Source: Phellopilus nigrolimitatus
Taxonomy: Eukaryota; Basidiomycota; Agaricomycetes; Hymenochaetales; Hymenochaetaceae
Length of the DNA: 64,000 nucleotides
Direction: 5' to 3'
Assembly (NCBI GenBank): GCA_021029095.1
Contig: JAJOHG010000002.1
Span: forward strand, 186,001-250,000
The notes under the pieces: model-generated
Told to the model about the DNA's origin: nothing
Seen by the model: only the letters and a program-made list of their open reading frames with translations
Database searches by the model: none
Position numbers and translations under genes: made by a program
Shown here: positions 25,201-33,609 of the stretch, in pieces
Layout of the letters: every line of letters begins with the position of its first letter
How positions within the stretch are numbered: the first letter of the stretch is position 1

Positions 25201-25596
25201 GCGATCGAGGACGAGTTGTCGACGTTGCGCACGGCCGGTACGTGGGTTTTGGAGGAGCCGCCCGCCGGTGCCAATATCGTCGGATCCAAGTGGGTCTTCA
25301 AGATAAAGAAGGACGCCGCCGGAAATATTGTCCGGCGGAAAGCCCGTCTCGTTGCGCAAGGCTTCAGCCAGGTCCCGGGGGTCGACTATTTCGACACTTT
25401 CGCACCCGTTGCAAAGCTGGCATCCATCCGTGCCACTCTTGCAATGGCGGCACGGCTCGACCTTGAGTTGGAGCAGGTGGACATAAAAGGAGCCTATCTC
25501 AACGGTGAGTTGGAGGCCGGTGAGGTTATTTATATGAGACACCCACCAGGATACGTGCCGCGCGAAGCAGGCAGAAGGGTCTTGAGGCTGAAGTAG
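22252..25596 (+). CDS. copia Gag-Pol polyprotein, first part (to reverse transcriptase)
   Basis: One frame encodes Gag, protease, integrase and the first half of reverse transcriptase. Gag begins MSNSHDTLPASVPKLATSGA and has a CCHC zinc knuckle, CWNCGETGHLRAKC, starting at residue 269. A strongly acidic linker follows. The aspartic protease motif is LDSGSTRHIS with Asp388. The integrase has a GAG-pre-integrase H/C region (LHARMGH, CESCVYGKAQRKP) and catalytic D593, D656 and E692, a D,D35E spacing. A proline-rich region of about 100 residues precedes the reverse transcriptase, which has WVFKIKKD, RLVAQGFSQ and VDIKGAYLNG. The frame is cut by the hAT-like insertion after RVLRLK; the stop codon at 25594-25596 belongs to the insert. 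The rest of the protein resumes at 28452. Confidence 0.95.
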   Translation: MSNSHDTLPASVPKLATSGANWVIYRMRFQAAVKAKGKWGHFDGTSTRPEPVGDAAVALALADGDPNPNDAVEAWDRSEDVAMYLLSQRLADSTLIQVGNLANCAARWSAVVREFTQKSAFAQTSLRTEFLEARCPGDADVREYLSELRTRRETLAQSGVEISDKDFRSTIINSIPNRLANFASSQLTAAEIAARMSATLADDDEHHVFEVDPEVLIHIISDEADRQKRERQSKRKEPARNSKDKDEALHVSSSAKSKPKGDAKPRGACWNCGETGHLRAKCPKPKKDTSKDKSKDSAHAVDSDSDSDGVWDCANAAWEWSDDEDDEGLMPGLVDLSDSEAEDAWTDDEDGELSSSGSDSEEEDTEEETSAYVAHAREADDARRAILDSGSTRHISPYRADFSSFTETPPKSLRAANKQPFHATGEGELVIELPNGADTTKMTLTEVLYSPEVGYTLISVGALDRAEYSATFAGGKCVLRDAAGLRVGAIPRSGKGLYRFAHASVDPTLQDAANVAEDTMSLMELHARMGHIAPATAEKLVRKGFVTGLRLDTSGEAPTFCESCVYGKAQRKPIARERGGDRATEFGAEVHTDVWGPAPTRSLGGRHYYVSFTDDATRVTKLYLLKKKSDVFRSYRQYESWADTQMNAKIRVLHSDRGGEYTGKEFVMHLKSKGTKQKLTVHDMPEHNGVAERLNRTILEKVRAMLHASGLPKFLWAEATRHAVWLKNRTPTRALKDVTPHEAMTGGLHAWGARCWVHDSSSSKLEPRAREGRWMGFDATSNGQRIFWPEKKSISVERNVYFDPGETSSRLEGEELDGGGDEPTPKNSPPTSTNPPENPPTDLSADPPPSPPPAPVGPAAADHPQQREDPPQDPPQQRGQSRPAAADPPPQRERRIRFPSAYQRRLDAGEGTHTHWRRDGAVPRGMRTMREFVDQNDDAAELVEEDDYDDEYEFCAAMEEAEGLEPRLLAEAKRLPEWSEWERAIEDELSTLRTAGTWVLEEPPAGANIVGSKWVFKIKKDAAGNIVRRKARLVAQGFSQVPGVDYFDTFAPVAKLASIRATLAMAARLDLELEQVDIKGAYLNGELEAGEVIYMRHPPGYVPREAGRRVLRLK

Positions 25597-25661
25597 GGCA
25601 TACCACGAGTCTTTAGAACCCGTGGAAACCCGTGACCCGAACCGGACTGCAGATCCGCATT

Positions 25662-25691
25662 CACGGATCACCCGTGAACGGGTGATCCGTG
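25662..25691. repeat. perfect 14-bp palindrome in the hAT subterminal region
   Basis: CACGGATCACCCGT at 25662-25675 is followed by GA and then its exact reverse complement at 25678-25691. It lies 68 bp inside the left end, within the ACCCG-rich subterminal block. A role as a transposase-binding or hairpin site is a guess. Confidence 0.8.
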
Positions 25692-25769
25692 GGAAATAGT
25701 TTTTCGCGGGTCCGGGTTGAGATTTCTCGATTTTTCAATACCCGTGAGTAATTTCCACGAGTCTCCTTC

Positions 25770-27480
25770 ACCCGAGTCTGCCGCTGCTCATCAGCGGCAG
25801 CAAAAATGGCACTGTCGAGAACACGTTCAGCTACGCGCTCGAGCATGAAGCCACTGCGTTCTTCGCATCGGCGCTGTACGGATCGGGACCAGGATCAGGG
25901 CCGGTGCGACATGCGAGCGCCCACACGTCGCCTGCGCTGCTGAGGAAGCGGCGTCTCAGGTTACTTTCGGGGCTCGCGGAGAGCACGCAATCGAGGGCAT
26001 GTTCGGACTCTCCGACGCTGTTCTCTCCTGGTGAGCGCCTTGACCCATTTCCTGGCCTATCTTATGGCCTCGTTAGAGACATGCGCAGGTCGCCGCCCCC
26101 GCCGACCCTCCCTGCGCGCAGCTCGACGAGCCCGGGACACAATTTACTGCAGCTGCTTTACCCAAATCGCTTCTCAGCAGACGCCGACGTTCAGTCCTTG
26201 CAGCACCCTGCGGAGAGTGTAGACATTGCAGCATCATCCGCGCGCACACCTGGGGATTTTGACTTCCACGACCTTCCATCATTAGATGATTCACGCCCGA
26301 GGATCTGGGGCTGGCGTCCTGAACAAGAGGCGGGAAATGGTACCGGACAGACACAGCGGAACGCGACTGCGAGAAGCGCCTCCCGGTCACCATCGCTGCC
26401 GCCGCTGTGGTTCGACCATCTTCCGTCAATTGTTCCCGAGAGAGAAATGGAGAGCGCAGAAAGCAGGCTGTTCGGCTCCGAAGATTCTACGGCCCACGCC
26501 GCTCCTTGGCGCAGGGGAGCTGCGCGTCAAGATACATCTATGTACTAGTCAGCGTGGACCAGACGCAGCACGCAGAGGAACGAAATTGCGCTGCAGCACG
26601 CGATGCTATTGCAATCTGTTCAGGCCCGCCAGACACAGGCACACGATGCGGAGCGCGAGCCCGCAGCAGCGGCAACGGGCCGCTCGCATGGCTTCCATCA
26701 TGCTATGAACGTACTGGGCAGCGACGGCTTGTCTAGTGCGCGCCGCCAGCAGTTCTCCAGTGTGTACAACCGTGAGCGCGAGCGTCCGCGGCCTCCGAGA
26801 ATCGACATGCACGTGCGGTGGGGCGACATCGCGGACGAAGATGTGGAGGCGCGTCCCTGAGGGCGTTGTCATTGTTAAGCTCGGCCCCGCTCAGCATGGA
26901 TCCACCGGCAAGCTCATCTACACGCGTAACACCGACATGCTCTCCACAAACCTGCAGGCCGCTGCGGACGTCGAGATGCCTGAAGGCTAGCACATCCACT
27001 TCCCCGTGCTCGAGCTCAGCTCGACGGAGCTCGTTTCAGCACTCTCCGGACGGGCGCTTTATCACGCTGCGCTCATCCTCCATCACGATGCCTGCAGCCT
27101 TCCCGCCGCATTCGCCGCCATTTCCCGCTCTCTACCTATACCCGCTCAACGACTGGTCAGTAGTCTGCTTCCCCCTTCTTTCTTTCCGCGCATCCTTACA
27201 GCCTTACAGGAATTCGGTATCGACATTGTCAGCGAGGACAACAAGACAATCATACACCACAAGGTTGCGGCACGCGTAACCTGTATCTTCAACGTCGAGG
27301 ACGCGCTCAGCGCCGAGCGCGAGGTATACAACTTCCAGCACCAGCAGAACCAGCAAACCGTTGCTGGCCCCGCGGGCACGCTCAACGCACCATACCCCAC
27401 TGCCCACGTCGCCCACGCCCATCGCCGCGCTCGCATACTCGCCTCCCGCCTGCACTTCGGACGGGGCAGCTCGCCGTACA
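25770..27480 (+). pseudogene. unidentified gene fragment(s) carried by the hAT-like element
   Basis: Plus-strand sequence with coding character is split over several frames. The pieces are SALYGSGPGSGPVRHASAHT onward (25904-26548 frame), MNVLGSDGLSSARRQQFSSV and IDMHVRWGDIADEDVEARP (frame ending at 26860), VVIVKLGPAQHGSTGKLIYT with DMLSTNLQAAADVEMPEG, and LELSSTELVSALSGRALYHA to NKTIIHHKVAARVTCIFNVE. Each runs into a stop and continues in another frame without obvious GT-AG introns. I do not recognise the source gene. The content suggests one or more captured host genes that have decayed. Confidence 0.45.
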
Positions 27481-28120
27481 CGAGCGGGTAGCGCATGTTG
27501 AACCACATGTACAGGACCGCGATGCGGTACAGACTCGAGCTTCATGAGCGTGTCCGGCGGCACGCTCGCCTCGCCCTCGCCGCTGCCGTCGGTCGCAGCG
27601 GCGCGCACGCGCCGCACCTCGTCGCGCGCCTCGAGCACGCCAAGCCCCGCGCACGCGGCCTGCGGGTCGACGCACATGTCCATGCAGTACATGTGTAGGA
27701 AACGCTGCGCGGCAGTGAGCACAATCTCGTCGCGCCACGCCACGGGCGCAACGAGTATGTGCAGACGCTCTCCGAGGGTGTAGTCCTCGCACATCGAGTC
27801 GATGGTCTGCACAACCTCGTCGTCTTTCGAGGCGATGCGCAGTGTATAACAGCGGCGCGTGCGCGCCGCGTGATGGTGGACGTCTGATGCGGCGGCGAAG
27901 CTCCCTTGCGGGAGTACGATCTGCTCGAGGTCGCGGTACATCTGCAAGGTCATCAGGAGGACCGCTCGCTTCGCAACGGGGATGGCGCGCATCTCGACAG
28001 CCTTACAGACAATGGGCAGGTCAACGTCCTTCAGAGTCGTCACGGTGCCGCCGGGATCGGATTCGCGAAGAAGCCCGTAATGGCCTGCTCGGCCTGCGAT
28101 CTGCTTGAGCTGGGCGGGGC
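27460..28120 (-). pseudogene. SUV3-like mitochondrial RNA helicase fragment carried by the hAT-like element
   Basis: The minus-strand frame reads LKQIAGRAGHYGLL then GGTVTTLKDVDLPIV. This matches the end of the SUV3 helicase core (motif VI region, QIAGRAGR, followed by GxVT(T/C)LxxxDLP). The next stretch, YTLGERLHILVAPVAWRDEI then VLTAAQRFLHMYC, matches the helical C-terminal part of SUV3. MWFNMRYPLVYGEL follows in another frame, so a shift near 27538 breaks the reading. The first half of the helicase, including the Walker motifs, is absent, and the conserved final Arg of motif VI is His. SUV3 normally unwinds RNA for the mitochondrial degradosome; this copy cannot. I infer capture of a host gene piece. 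Confidence 0.7.
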
Positions 28121-28451
28121 GGGGCTCCTGCTGCACGCACACGCCGACGCGACACTCGCGGTGTTCGACGTCGAGGCGTGGCACTTGCTCGCTCAATACT
28201 ACCTAACATTTTTTCTTTCGTCTTTTTTATTACATGTATAATAAAATTTGTATTTAATCGGTTTAAGATCCGCAGGGAGCCGTGAACAAACGCGTGACCT
28301 GTGTGACCTGGACCCACGGGTTTGGGGGGAACCGTGAATCCGAGTCCCAACGGGTCCAGGTCAAGCCAGGTCCGGGTTGAGGATTTTGGGTCACGGGTAG
28401 ATCCGCCAACAGGTCCGGGTCAACCCGGGGATCGACTCGTGGTATGCCCTA

Positions 28452-29587
28452 GGCTGAAGAAGACGCTATATGGACTGAAGCAGAGTGGGAGGAGATGGTA
28501 TCAGAAGCTGACCTGGATTTTTGTCGACGAGCTCGGACTGACACGCTGTGACGTGGACCAAGCTGTGTTTTTCCGTCACGAAAAGCGTGACGTGACTGTT
28601 GTCGTCGTGCATGTCGATGACTGCACGATCGCCGCGTCCTCCAAGTCTCTCATATCTGCGCTAAAGGCTGGTCTCGCTCGCTACGTTGAAGTCACTGACC
28701 TTGGGCCGCTGCACTGGTTACTCGGTATCGAAATCCGCCGAAACCGCGACGCCAGAACGTTGTCGCTCTCGCAGTCAGCTTACATTGATGCCATACTCCG
28801 CCGCTTCAATTTCCAAGAGCTCAAGTCGGCTTCCTCGCCCATGGACCCGAATATTCACCTACACAGCCAGCAGGGGCCGCAAACTGCACAAGAGCGTGCT
28901 CAAATGCGAGACGCGCCATTCCGCGAGGCTCTCGGCTCTGTCATGTACGCGGCCATGGCCACTCGACCCGACACTGCGTTCGGCGTAACGCTCCTGTCGC
29001 GTTTCTCGACAAACCCGGGCCCCGCGCATTGGGATGCAGTCAAGCGCATCTTCCGATACCTGAAGGGCACGCGCGAGCTTCGGCTCACTTACGGAGGGAC
29101 TGGGAGTGCCGAAAATGGTGGAATGATGGGATATACAGACGCAGACGGAAGCACGCAGGAGGACAGGCGCGCCATCTCAGGTAATGCATTCCTTATCGAC
29201 GGCGGCGCCGTCTCGTGGTATTCTAAACAACAGGAGATCGTTTCGCTCTCGACAACCGAGAGCGAATACGTCGCGGCCACGCACGCGGCGAAGGAAGCGA
29301 TCTGGCTTCGCCAGCTCATCGCACAAGTTTTCGCGCCGTTCGCAGGACCGACCGTTCTCTTCTCCGACAACCAATCCGCCATCGCGTTGACGAAAGATCA
29401 CCAGTACCACGCGCGTACGAAACACATCGACATTCGCTACCATTTCCTTCGCTGGGTCTGCGAAAACGGTACCATCAAGCTGATTTATTGTCCTACTGCC
29501 GACATGGTTGCCGATGTGCTCACAAAGCCGCTCCCCTCCTTCAAGGTGAAGCACTTTGCGGCCGCGCTAGGGCTCCTCTCGACTTGA
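28452..29587 (+). CDS. copia Gag-Pol polyprotein, second part (reverse transcriptase end and RNase H)
   Basis: Reading resumes in phase at the second copy of the 8-bp duplication with KTLYGLKQSGRRWYQKL. The reverse transcriptase active site is VVVHVDDCTIAAS, a variant of the copia YVDD box with His in the first position. WLLGIEI and YIDAILRRF follow. The RNase H part contains GYTDADGSTQEDRRAISG, SLSTTESEYVAATHAAKEA and LFSDNQSAIALTKD, carrying the catalytic acidic residues, and TKHIDIRYHFLR. It ends VADVLTKPLPSFKVKHF and LGLLST before TGA at 29585-29587. No stops or frameshifts occur, so the polyprotein frame was intact until the hAT-like insertion. Confidence 0.95.
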
Positions 29588-29594
29588 GGGGGAG
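29586..29594 (+). other. polypurine tract of the copia element
   Basis: GAGGGGGAG directly precedes the 3' LTR and overlaps the pol stop codon. A purine run in this place primes plus-strand DNA synthesis in LTR retrotransposons. Confidence 0.85.
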
Positions 29595-30092
29595 TGTTGG
29601 GAACCGTGAGAACGATGGCTTGTTGTCCGCCGTCGTTCCCACGCCTGCTGCTGGACTGCAAGTCGGCGGAGCCCCGCCCCGCTCGCGCACTGGTTGCGTG
29701 CTCGGACAAGCTCCACTCCCGATCACTGTCCGAGCCCCCTCGTTTCGTGTTGACCAATAGAACTGCTTATTTACTTATCATTTATCTTTCCTTATCGTTT
29801 CCCCTTTCTTTCGTAGAGTAAACGGCTTTTCCGAGAGCCCGCAAACCCGTAGTATAAAAAGATCCTTTATTCTTTTGCCCACCTCAGACGTTCGCACCGC
29901 CGCGCGATCGACTGAGGTGAGCTTTCGCCATTATACATTTCTATTATACTTTTACTCATTAGACTATTAAACTAGCTTACTTTGTATTAGGTTAGTTTAC
30001 AATGATTAGACGTTCGCACCGCCGCGCGATCGACTGAGCTTACTTTGTATTAGGTTACGTCTCTCGCGCGGACCCGGTCTCACCCTACAACA
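29595..30092 (+). repeat. 3' LTR of the copia element
   Basis: 498 bp, reading the same as the 5' LTR throughout, with the TATA-like box at 29853-29861. It is followed by the TATTC target duplication. Confidence 0.95.
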
Positions 30093-30097
30093 TATTC

Positions 30098-31142
30098 ATC
30101 AAAGACGAATGGCAAAAATGTGCGCAGTGATGTGATCGAGCCGGCTCTAAAGACGGGTACCTGTATGTCCCATTAGACCACTATCTTTATCAATGACGCC
30201 TAATTCATGTAGTCGTCTTATCTGACTGAAACACAACACAACGCTCGATGCCGTTCTTAGCATTGAGGGACTTGTATTCGGTATTGAATTCGCAGATGGA
30301 TTTAACACAGTTCCCGATGATGGCCGTAATTCGTCTGGTCCAGTGACCCATTCACCTATGGAGGAATAAACTGCGGTCCACATAACAAACTTACCCTTTT
30401 TGTGTTCTGCAAGCAACAAGACATGAATCAACTACTCACCACATTGCCAGAAAACACGGTTCTTCAGCGACCTGGCGAGAAAATACGTATTCAGGTTGTA
30501 ACAGAAGCTTCGATGTGCGAAGGATGCTTGTATTTTCTATCTGACTCTCCGTTCGTGAAACCTTTACAGCTGATAACTTACTTTTTTTTCAATTTGTGTT
30601 GCCGACCTGGGTGCGACGGTAGCGAGAAAGGTCCGTCTCGGTTAGCGATTTTAATTTCCGACTACAGCGCCGGCGTGAACCTTGTCCTCCTCTCTGGTCC
30701 CACACATCATTTATCCAGAAGCAGATCATTACAGAACTTAAGATCAGACAACGCACTGCTCGCTTTTCATCATATATCTATTGGATGTCAGTCTAGCAAG
30801 AATCAGAATCAGAGTGCGAGATATCATGATCCTGTTTCGTTGTTTTGCGCTGCGGGACGTTGGAGTCGCCTTGGAGTAACGATCCGGACGAAGTGAGCAT
30901 CGCGAAGCATTGAAGTTCTCGAGACTCGGAAGGCACTCCTGCAACTCAAACCTTGCCATCGGCACCTAGACCTGCCCAATCCTATCGCGCTGCTAACTTT
31001 CTTCCGATGTATCAGCTGTGCGGTGATCAGACAGCGGTGTTACATCTGGTGATATGCGCTGTGATAATGATTGTTGACCTGGCTTCCCACAGATCTGCCT
31101 AACCGTCCTTAGATGCACGCGTGGTCGGCTATGTCATGTAGG
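30098..31142. other. intergenic, no gene seen
   Basis: About 1 kb between the retrotransposon and the peroxygenase gene. Short open frames are present, but none shows motifs or conserved splicing patterns. Confidence 0.45.
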
Positions 31143-31149
31143 TATAAAA
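31143..31149 (+). promoter_or_regulatory. TATA box upstream of the peroxygenase gene
   Basis: TATAAAA lies 63 bp before the ATG at 31212, a normal distance for a fungal core promoter. A pyrimidine-rich stretch follows, where transcription could start. Confidence 0.5.
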
Positions 31150-31211
31150 TCCTTCTTCGGTCTACTTCCTGTCCCCTCGTCTTACAAACGTCCCCCCCGA
31201 GTCGCTCCGCC

Positions 31212-32300
31212 ATGTCGCTCTGGGACAACCTCGTATTCTTCGCGAAATTCGCTTGGAACTTGATTCCGTTGCAAATCGCTGGGCTGCGTTTCTTAATCTT
31301 CATTGTGCTGCACAAGGTGCTCGGCGTAGACCCCGACTCGAAGTATGCCTATCCTTCCGCTGCTTCCCTCCCGAATGGCATGAAGAAGGGAGAGAAGCCA
31401 TGCCCGTACGCCGTATCTTCTGACAAGCACCAATACATCGCGCCCAAGGAATACGACGCGCGCTCGCCCTGCCCGGCGCTGAACACCATGGCTAATCACG
31501 GTTATCTGTGCGTAGTTTCCCCCGATCCTCTTACTATTTCGTAATCATTGCTTATCTGCGTTTCACACAGCCCCCGCGACGGCCGGAAGCTCTCAGGCAC
31601 AGTCCTCACACACGCGCTCATGGAGTGCTACAACCTCTCCTGGCCGCTGGCTGCCTTCCTCTCCTGGGGCGGCGTGTACCTGCTCGGCCAGGTCGGGCTC
31701 TTCTCGCTGCATGACCTCGCGCGGCACAACCGCATCGAGCACGACGCGTCGCTCACGCATGCGAACACATTCCCCGATGAAGAATACGCGCCTACCTTAC
31801 AGGACCCCGTGCTGTACAAGGCGTTCCTTGCGGACGCACGGAAGGGCCATTTCATGGCCGAGGATATCGCGCGCGCGCGCGTGCGCCGCGAGGGCGAGCA
31901 CGGGGCCGCCATGACGGCCGTGCAGCAGGAAATCGCTCGCGGGGAGTCCGCGCTCGTGCTGCAGATCTTCGGCAAAACCGAGTTCGCGGTGCCTGTCGAC
32001 GTGATCCATTCGTGGTGGCACGAAGAGCGGCTCCCTGACGGCTGGCGCCCGACCCGCCAGACAACGTTAATCGGCACGATACATTGGGCGACCGTCATCC
32101 GTGAAGCCATGAACGCACTACGCGATAACGCACAGGCGGGTGTGGTCGAGGAGGTTCGTGAAAAGGTCGAGAAGGTTGAGGCTGTCGTGCAAAAGAAAGC
32201 ACAGACGCCCCCAACGTCAAATTATACGCTCGAGTCGTCCGAGGAAGACGAGCCTGGACGAAAAACGCCGTATCGCCCGCTCGTCACAGTTGCTGCATAA
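31212..32300 (+). CDS. heme-thiolate peroxidase (unspecific peroxygenase/chloroperoxidase family)
   Basis: Two exons (31212-31507 and 31571-32300) encode 341 residues. The heme-thiolate signature PCPALNTMANHGYLPRDG is completed across the intron; its first cysteine is the axial heme ligand. The EHD motif follows in RIEHDASLTHANTF, where the Glu-His-Asp triad is characteristic of unspecific peroxygenases. These enzymes use hydrogen peroxide to oxygenate or halogenate varied substrates. The N-terminus has a hydrophobic segment (LIPLQIAGLRFLIFIVLHKVL, residues about 17-37), which looks more like a membrane anchor than a cleaved signal peptide. The C-terminus is charged and probably disordered. 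The neighbouring convergent gene encodes a DAP1-like heme-binding protein. Confidence 0.92.
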
Positions 32301-32691
32301 TCTGTCTCCGTATCTATTGTCTTCGATATCTATTTTTTTCGTTCTAATCTGTCTGGTTAATTTCGATGATTTGTTTGCCTCTGCTTCGACGTTCTGTATT
32401 GTAGTTCAATTGTTTTTCGGCCTCAATGTATGTACTAACTAGTCTTGAAAATGATACCTAGTGACCTATCATAAGCACCAATGGATGCGACACGTTGGAA
32501 TATATTCTCCTAATCAAAGATTACAGCAGATATCGTACACAATAAGCAACTATCAAACAGCAAAGCAGGGATGTCGGCCCAAAGCCACCTCGCCCCAGAC
32601 ACCAGGGCATCGAGCATCTAAAGCTCAAATGGCAAGCAGTTCGGTATCACAGAACACCGACGATCTGCTCGTCGATCCGGACGAGACAGTT

Positions 32692-33454
32692 CTACTGCGC
32701 CGCAGCGGGCTGGGGAAGGTCGACTACGCGTCCCACGATGTTGTACCTCTTCCTGTTATCGAAAAGGGGCATGATCAGCAAAGTTGGCGCATGCTCTTCG
32801 ATTGTGGGCATGAAGGTCGGAGGGTCGAAAGCCAGAAGGCAAAGGCCGGGGGGAAGTAAGGAAGAAGGGTATAGGGGAAGAAATGATAAATGGACGCACG
32901 AGAAGAATGCATGCCAGTCGTTGAGGACCTTCAACTCGCTCTCCGGGAGGGTGCTGTAGTCTGCGACGGCGTCCTCATCCTTCAGGCTCGACATTCCGAG
33001 CCCGCGCGAACCGTCCTTCCCCGCAAAGATGTTGTATGACTTTCCGGGACCGTACATATCCCCCTTCTTCGTAACGTCGAATATATCGCCTGAGCATCGT
33101 GGGCGGGCAAACAGAACAGGCATGCGCGTGTGTCGACAATGGTCAGGAAACGACTACTAAAGCACAAAAGGAGTTGCGGAACGCACCTTTGATCGCGACA
33201 TAGATCGGTTTCTTTGCATCGCTTCCGTCGAACTCCTTCAGTTCCTCAAGCGTGAAGGGGTCGTCGCGCGGCGGCGCAAGTTCGGAGTTCTCTGCTTGCA
33301 TGATACTCTTCGGCTTTTCGTTGGCGCTGTCGGATTTGTCTATCTGTTGACTGGGTGGCTTGAAGAACACACGTTTGGCGATGAGGAGGGCGGGGAGAGA
33401 GAGAGCAGAGAGGAGCAGGAGTTGCGTGCCGCTGAGGAGGGCGAATGAAACCAT
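32692..33454 (-). CDS. DAP1: DAP1/MAPR-type membrane-associated heme-binding protein
   Basis: Three minus-strand exons are visible. The first encodes a membrane anchor (LLLLSALSLPALLIAKRVFF) and the start of a cytochrome b5-like domain, FTLEELKEFDG, PIYVAIKG. The second continues GDIFDVTKKGDMYGPGKSYN then IFAGKDGSRGLGMSSL. The third adds KRYNIVGRVVDLP. DVT...YGPG..Y..FAG.D.SR.L is the hallmark of the MAPR family (Dap1, PGRMC1), where tyrosine ligates heme instead of the His pair of cytochrome b5. Dap1 binds and supports cytochrome P450 enzymes such as Erg11 in the ER. It is divergent from the HIT zinc-finger gene, with start codons about 155 bp apart, so a shared promoter is possible. Confidence 0.9.
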
Positions 33455-33609
33455 GTTTGTAATATGTTTGTTGCCGATCGCGCCTTAGGCTTGACGCCTG
33501 TGACGCGCAGATGATCTTGCTTACGACCGGCATAGCTCACGCTCGGAAGTAAGAGAAAAACTAAAACTAAAAAAAACTGGAGGAACAGAAATATTACCCA
33601 AGACACTTC

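Larger units (their letters stand above)
25594..28451. mobile_element. 2858-bp hAT-like non-autonomous element carrying gene fragments
   Basis: The element lies inside the copia reverse transcriptase sequence. Its ends are perfect 18-bp inverted repeats, TAGGGCATACCACGAGTC at 25594-25611 and the complement at 28434-28451. An exact 8-bp duplication of copia sequence, GGCTGAAG, flanks it at 25586-25593 and 28452-28459. TIRs starting TAGGG and an 8-bp duplication fit the hAT superfamily. Subterminal regions of about 200 bp hold many copies of ACCCG/CGGGT and ACCCGTG, which could be transposase-binding sites. The interior shows no hAT transposase or BED zinc finger. Instead it has broken coding sequence in both orientations, including a SUV3-like helicase fragment. 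This resembles gene-fragment-carrying (Pack-type) transposons. Confidence 0.88.
21688..30092 (+). mobile_element. full-length Ty1/copia LTR retrotransposon interrupted by a hAT-like element
   Basis: Two 498-bp LTRs (21688-22185 and 29595-30092), both TGTTGGGAACC...CCCTACAACA, bound the element. A 5-bp target duplication, TATTC, lies at 21683-21687 and 30093-30097. By eye the LTRs look identical, which indicates a recent insertion. Between them lie a primer binding site, one long gag-pol frame in the copia order (integrase before reverse transcriptase and RNase H), and a polypurine tract. Without the 2858-bp nested insert and one copy of its 8-bp duplication the element would be about 5.5 kb, usual for copia elements. 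The insertion site is intergenic. Confidence 0.95.

Noticed and set aside
30402..30896. 164-codon frame right of the retrotransposon
   Set aside because: No motif, signal peptide or homologous pattern; the neighbouring frame changes look random.
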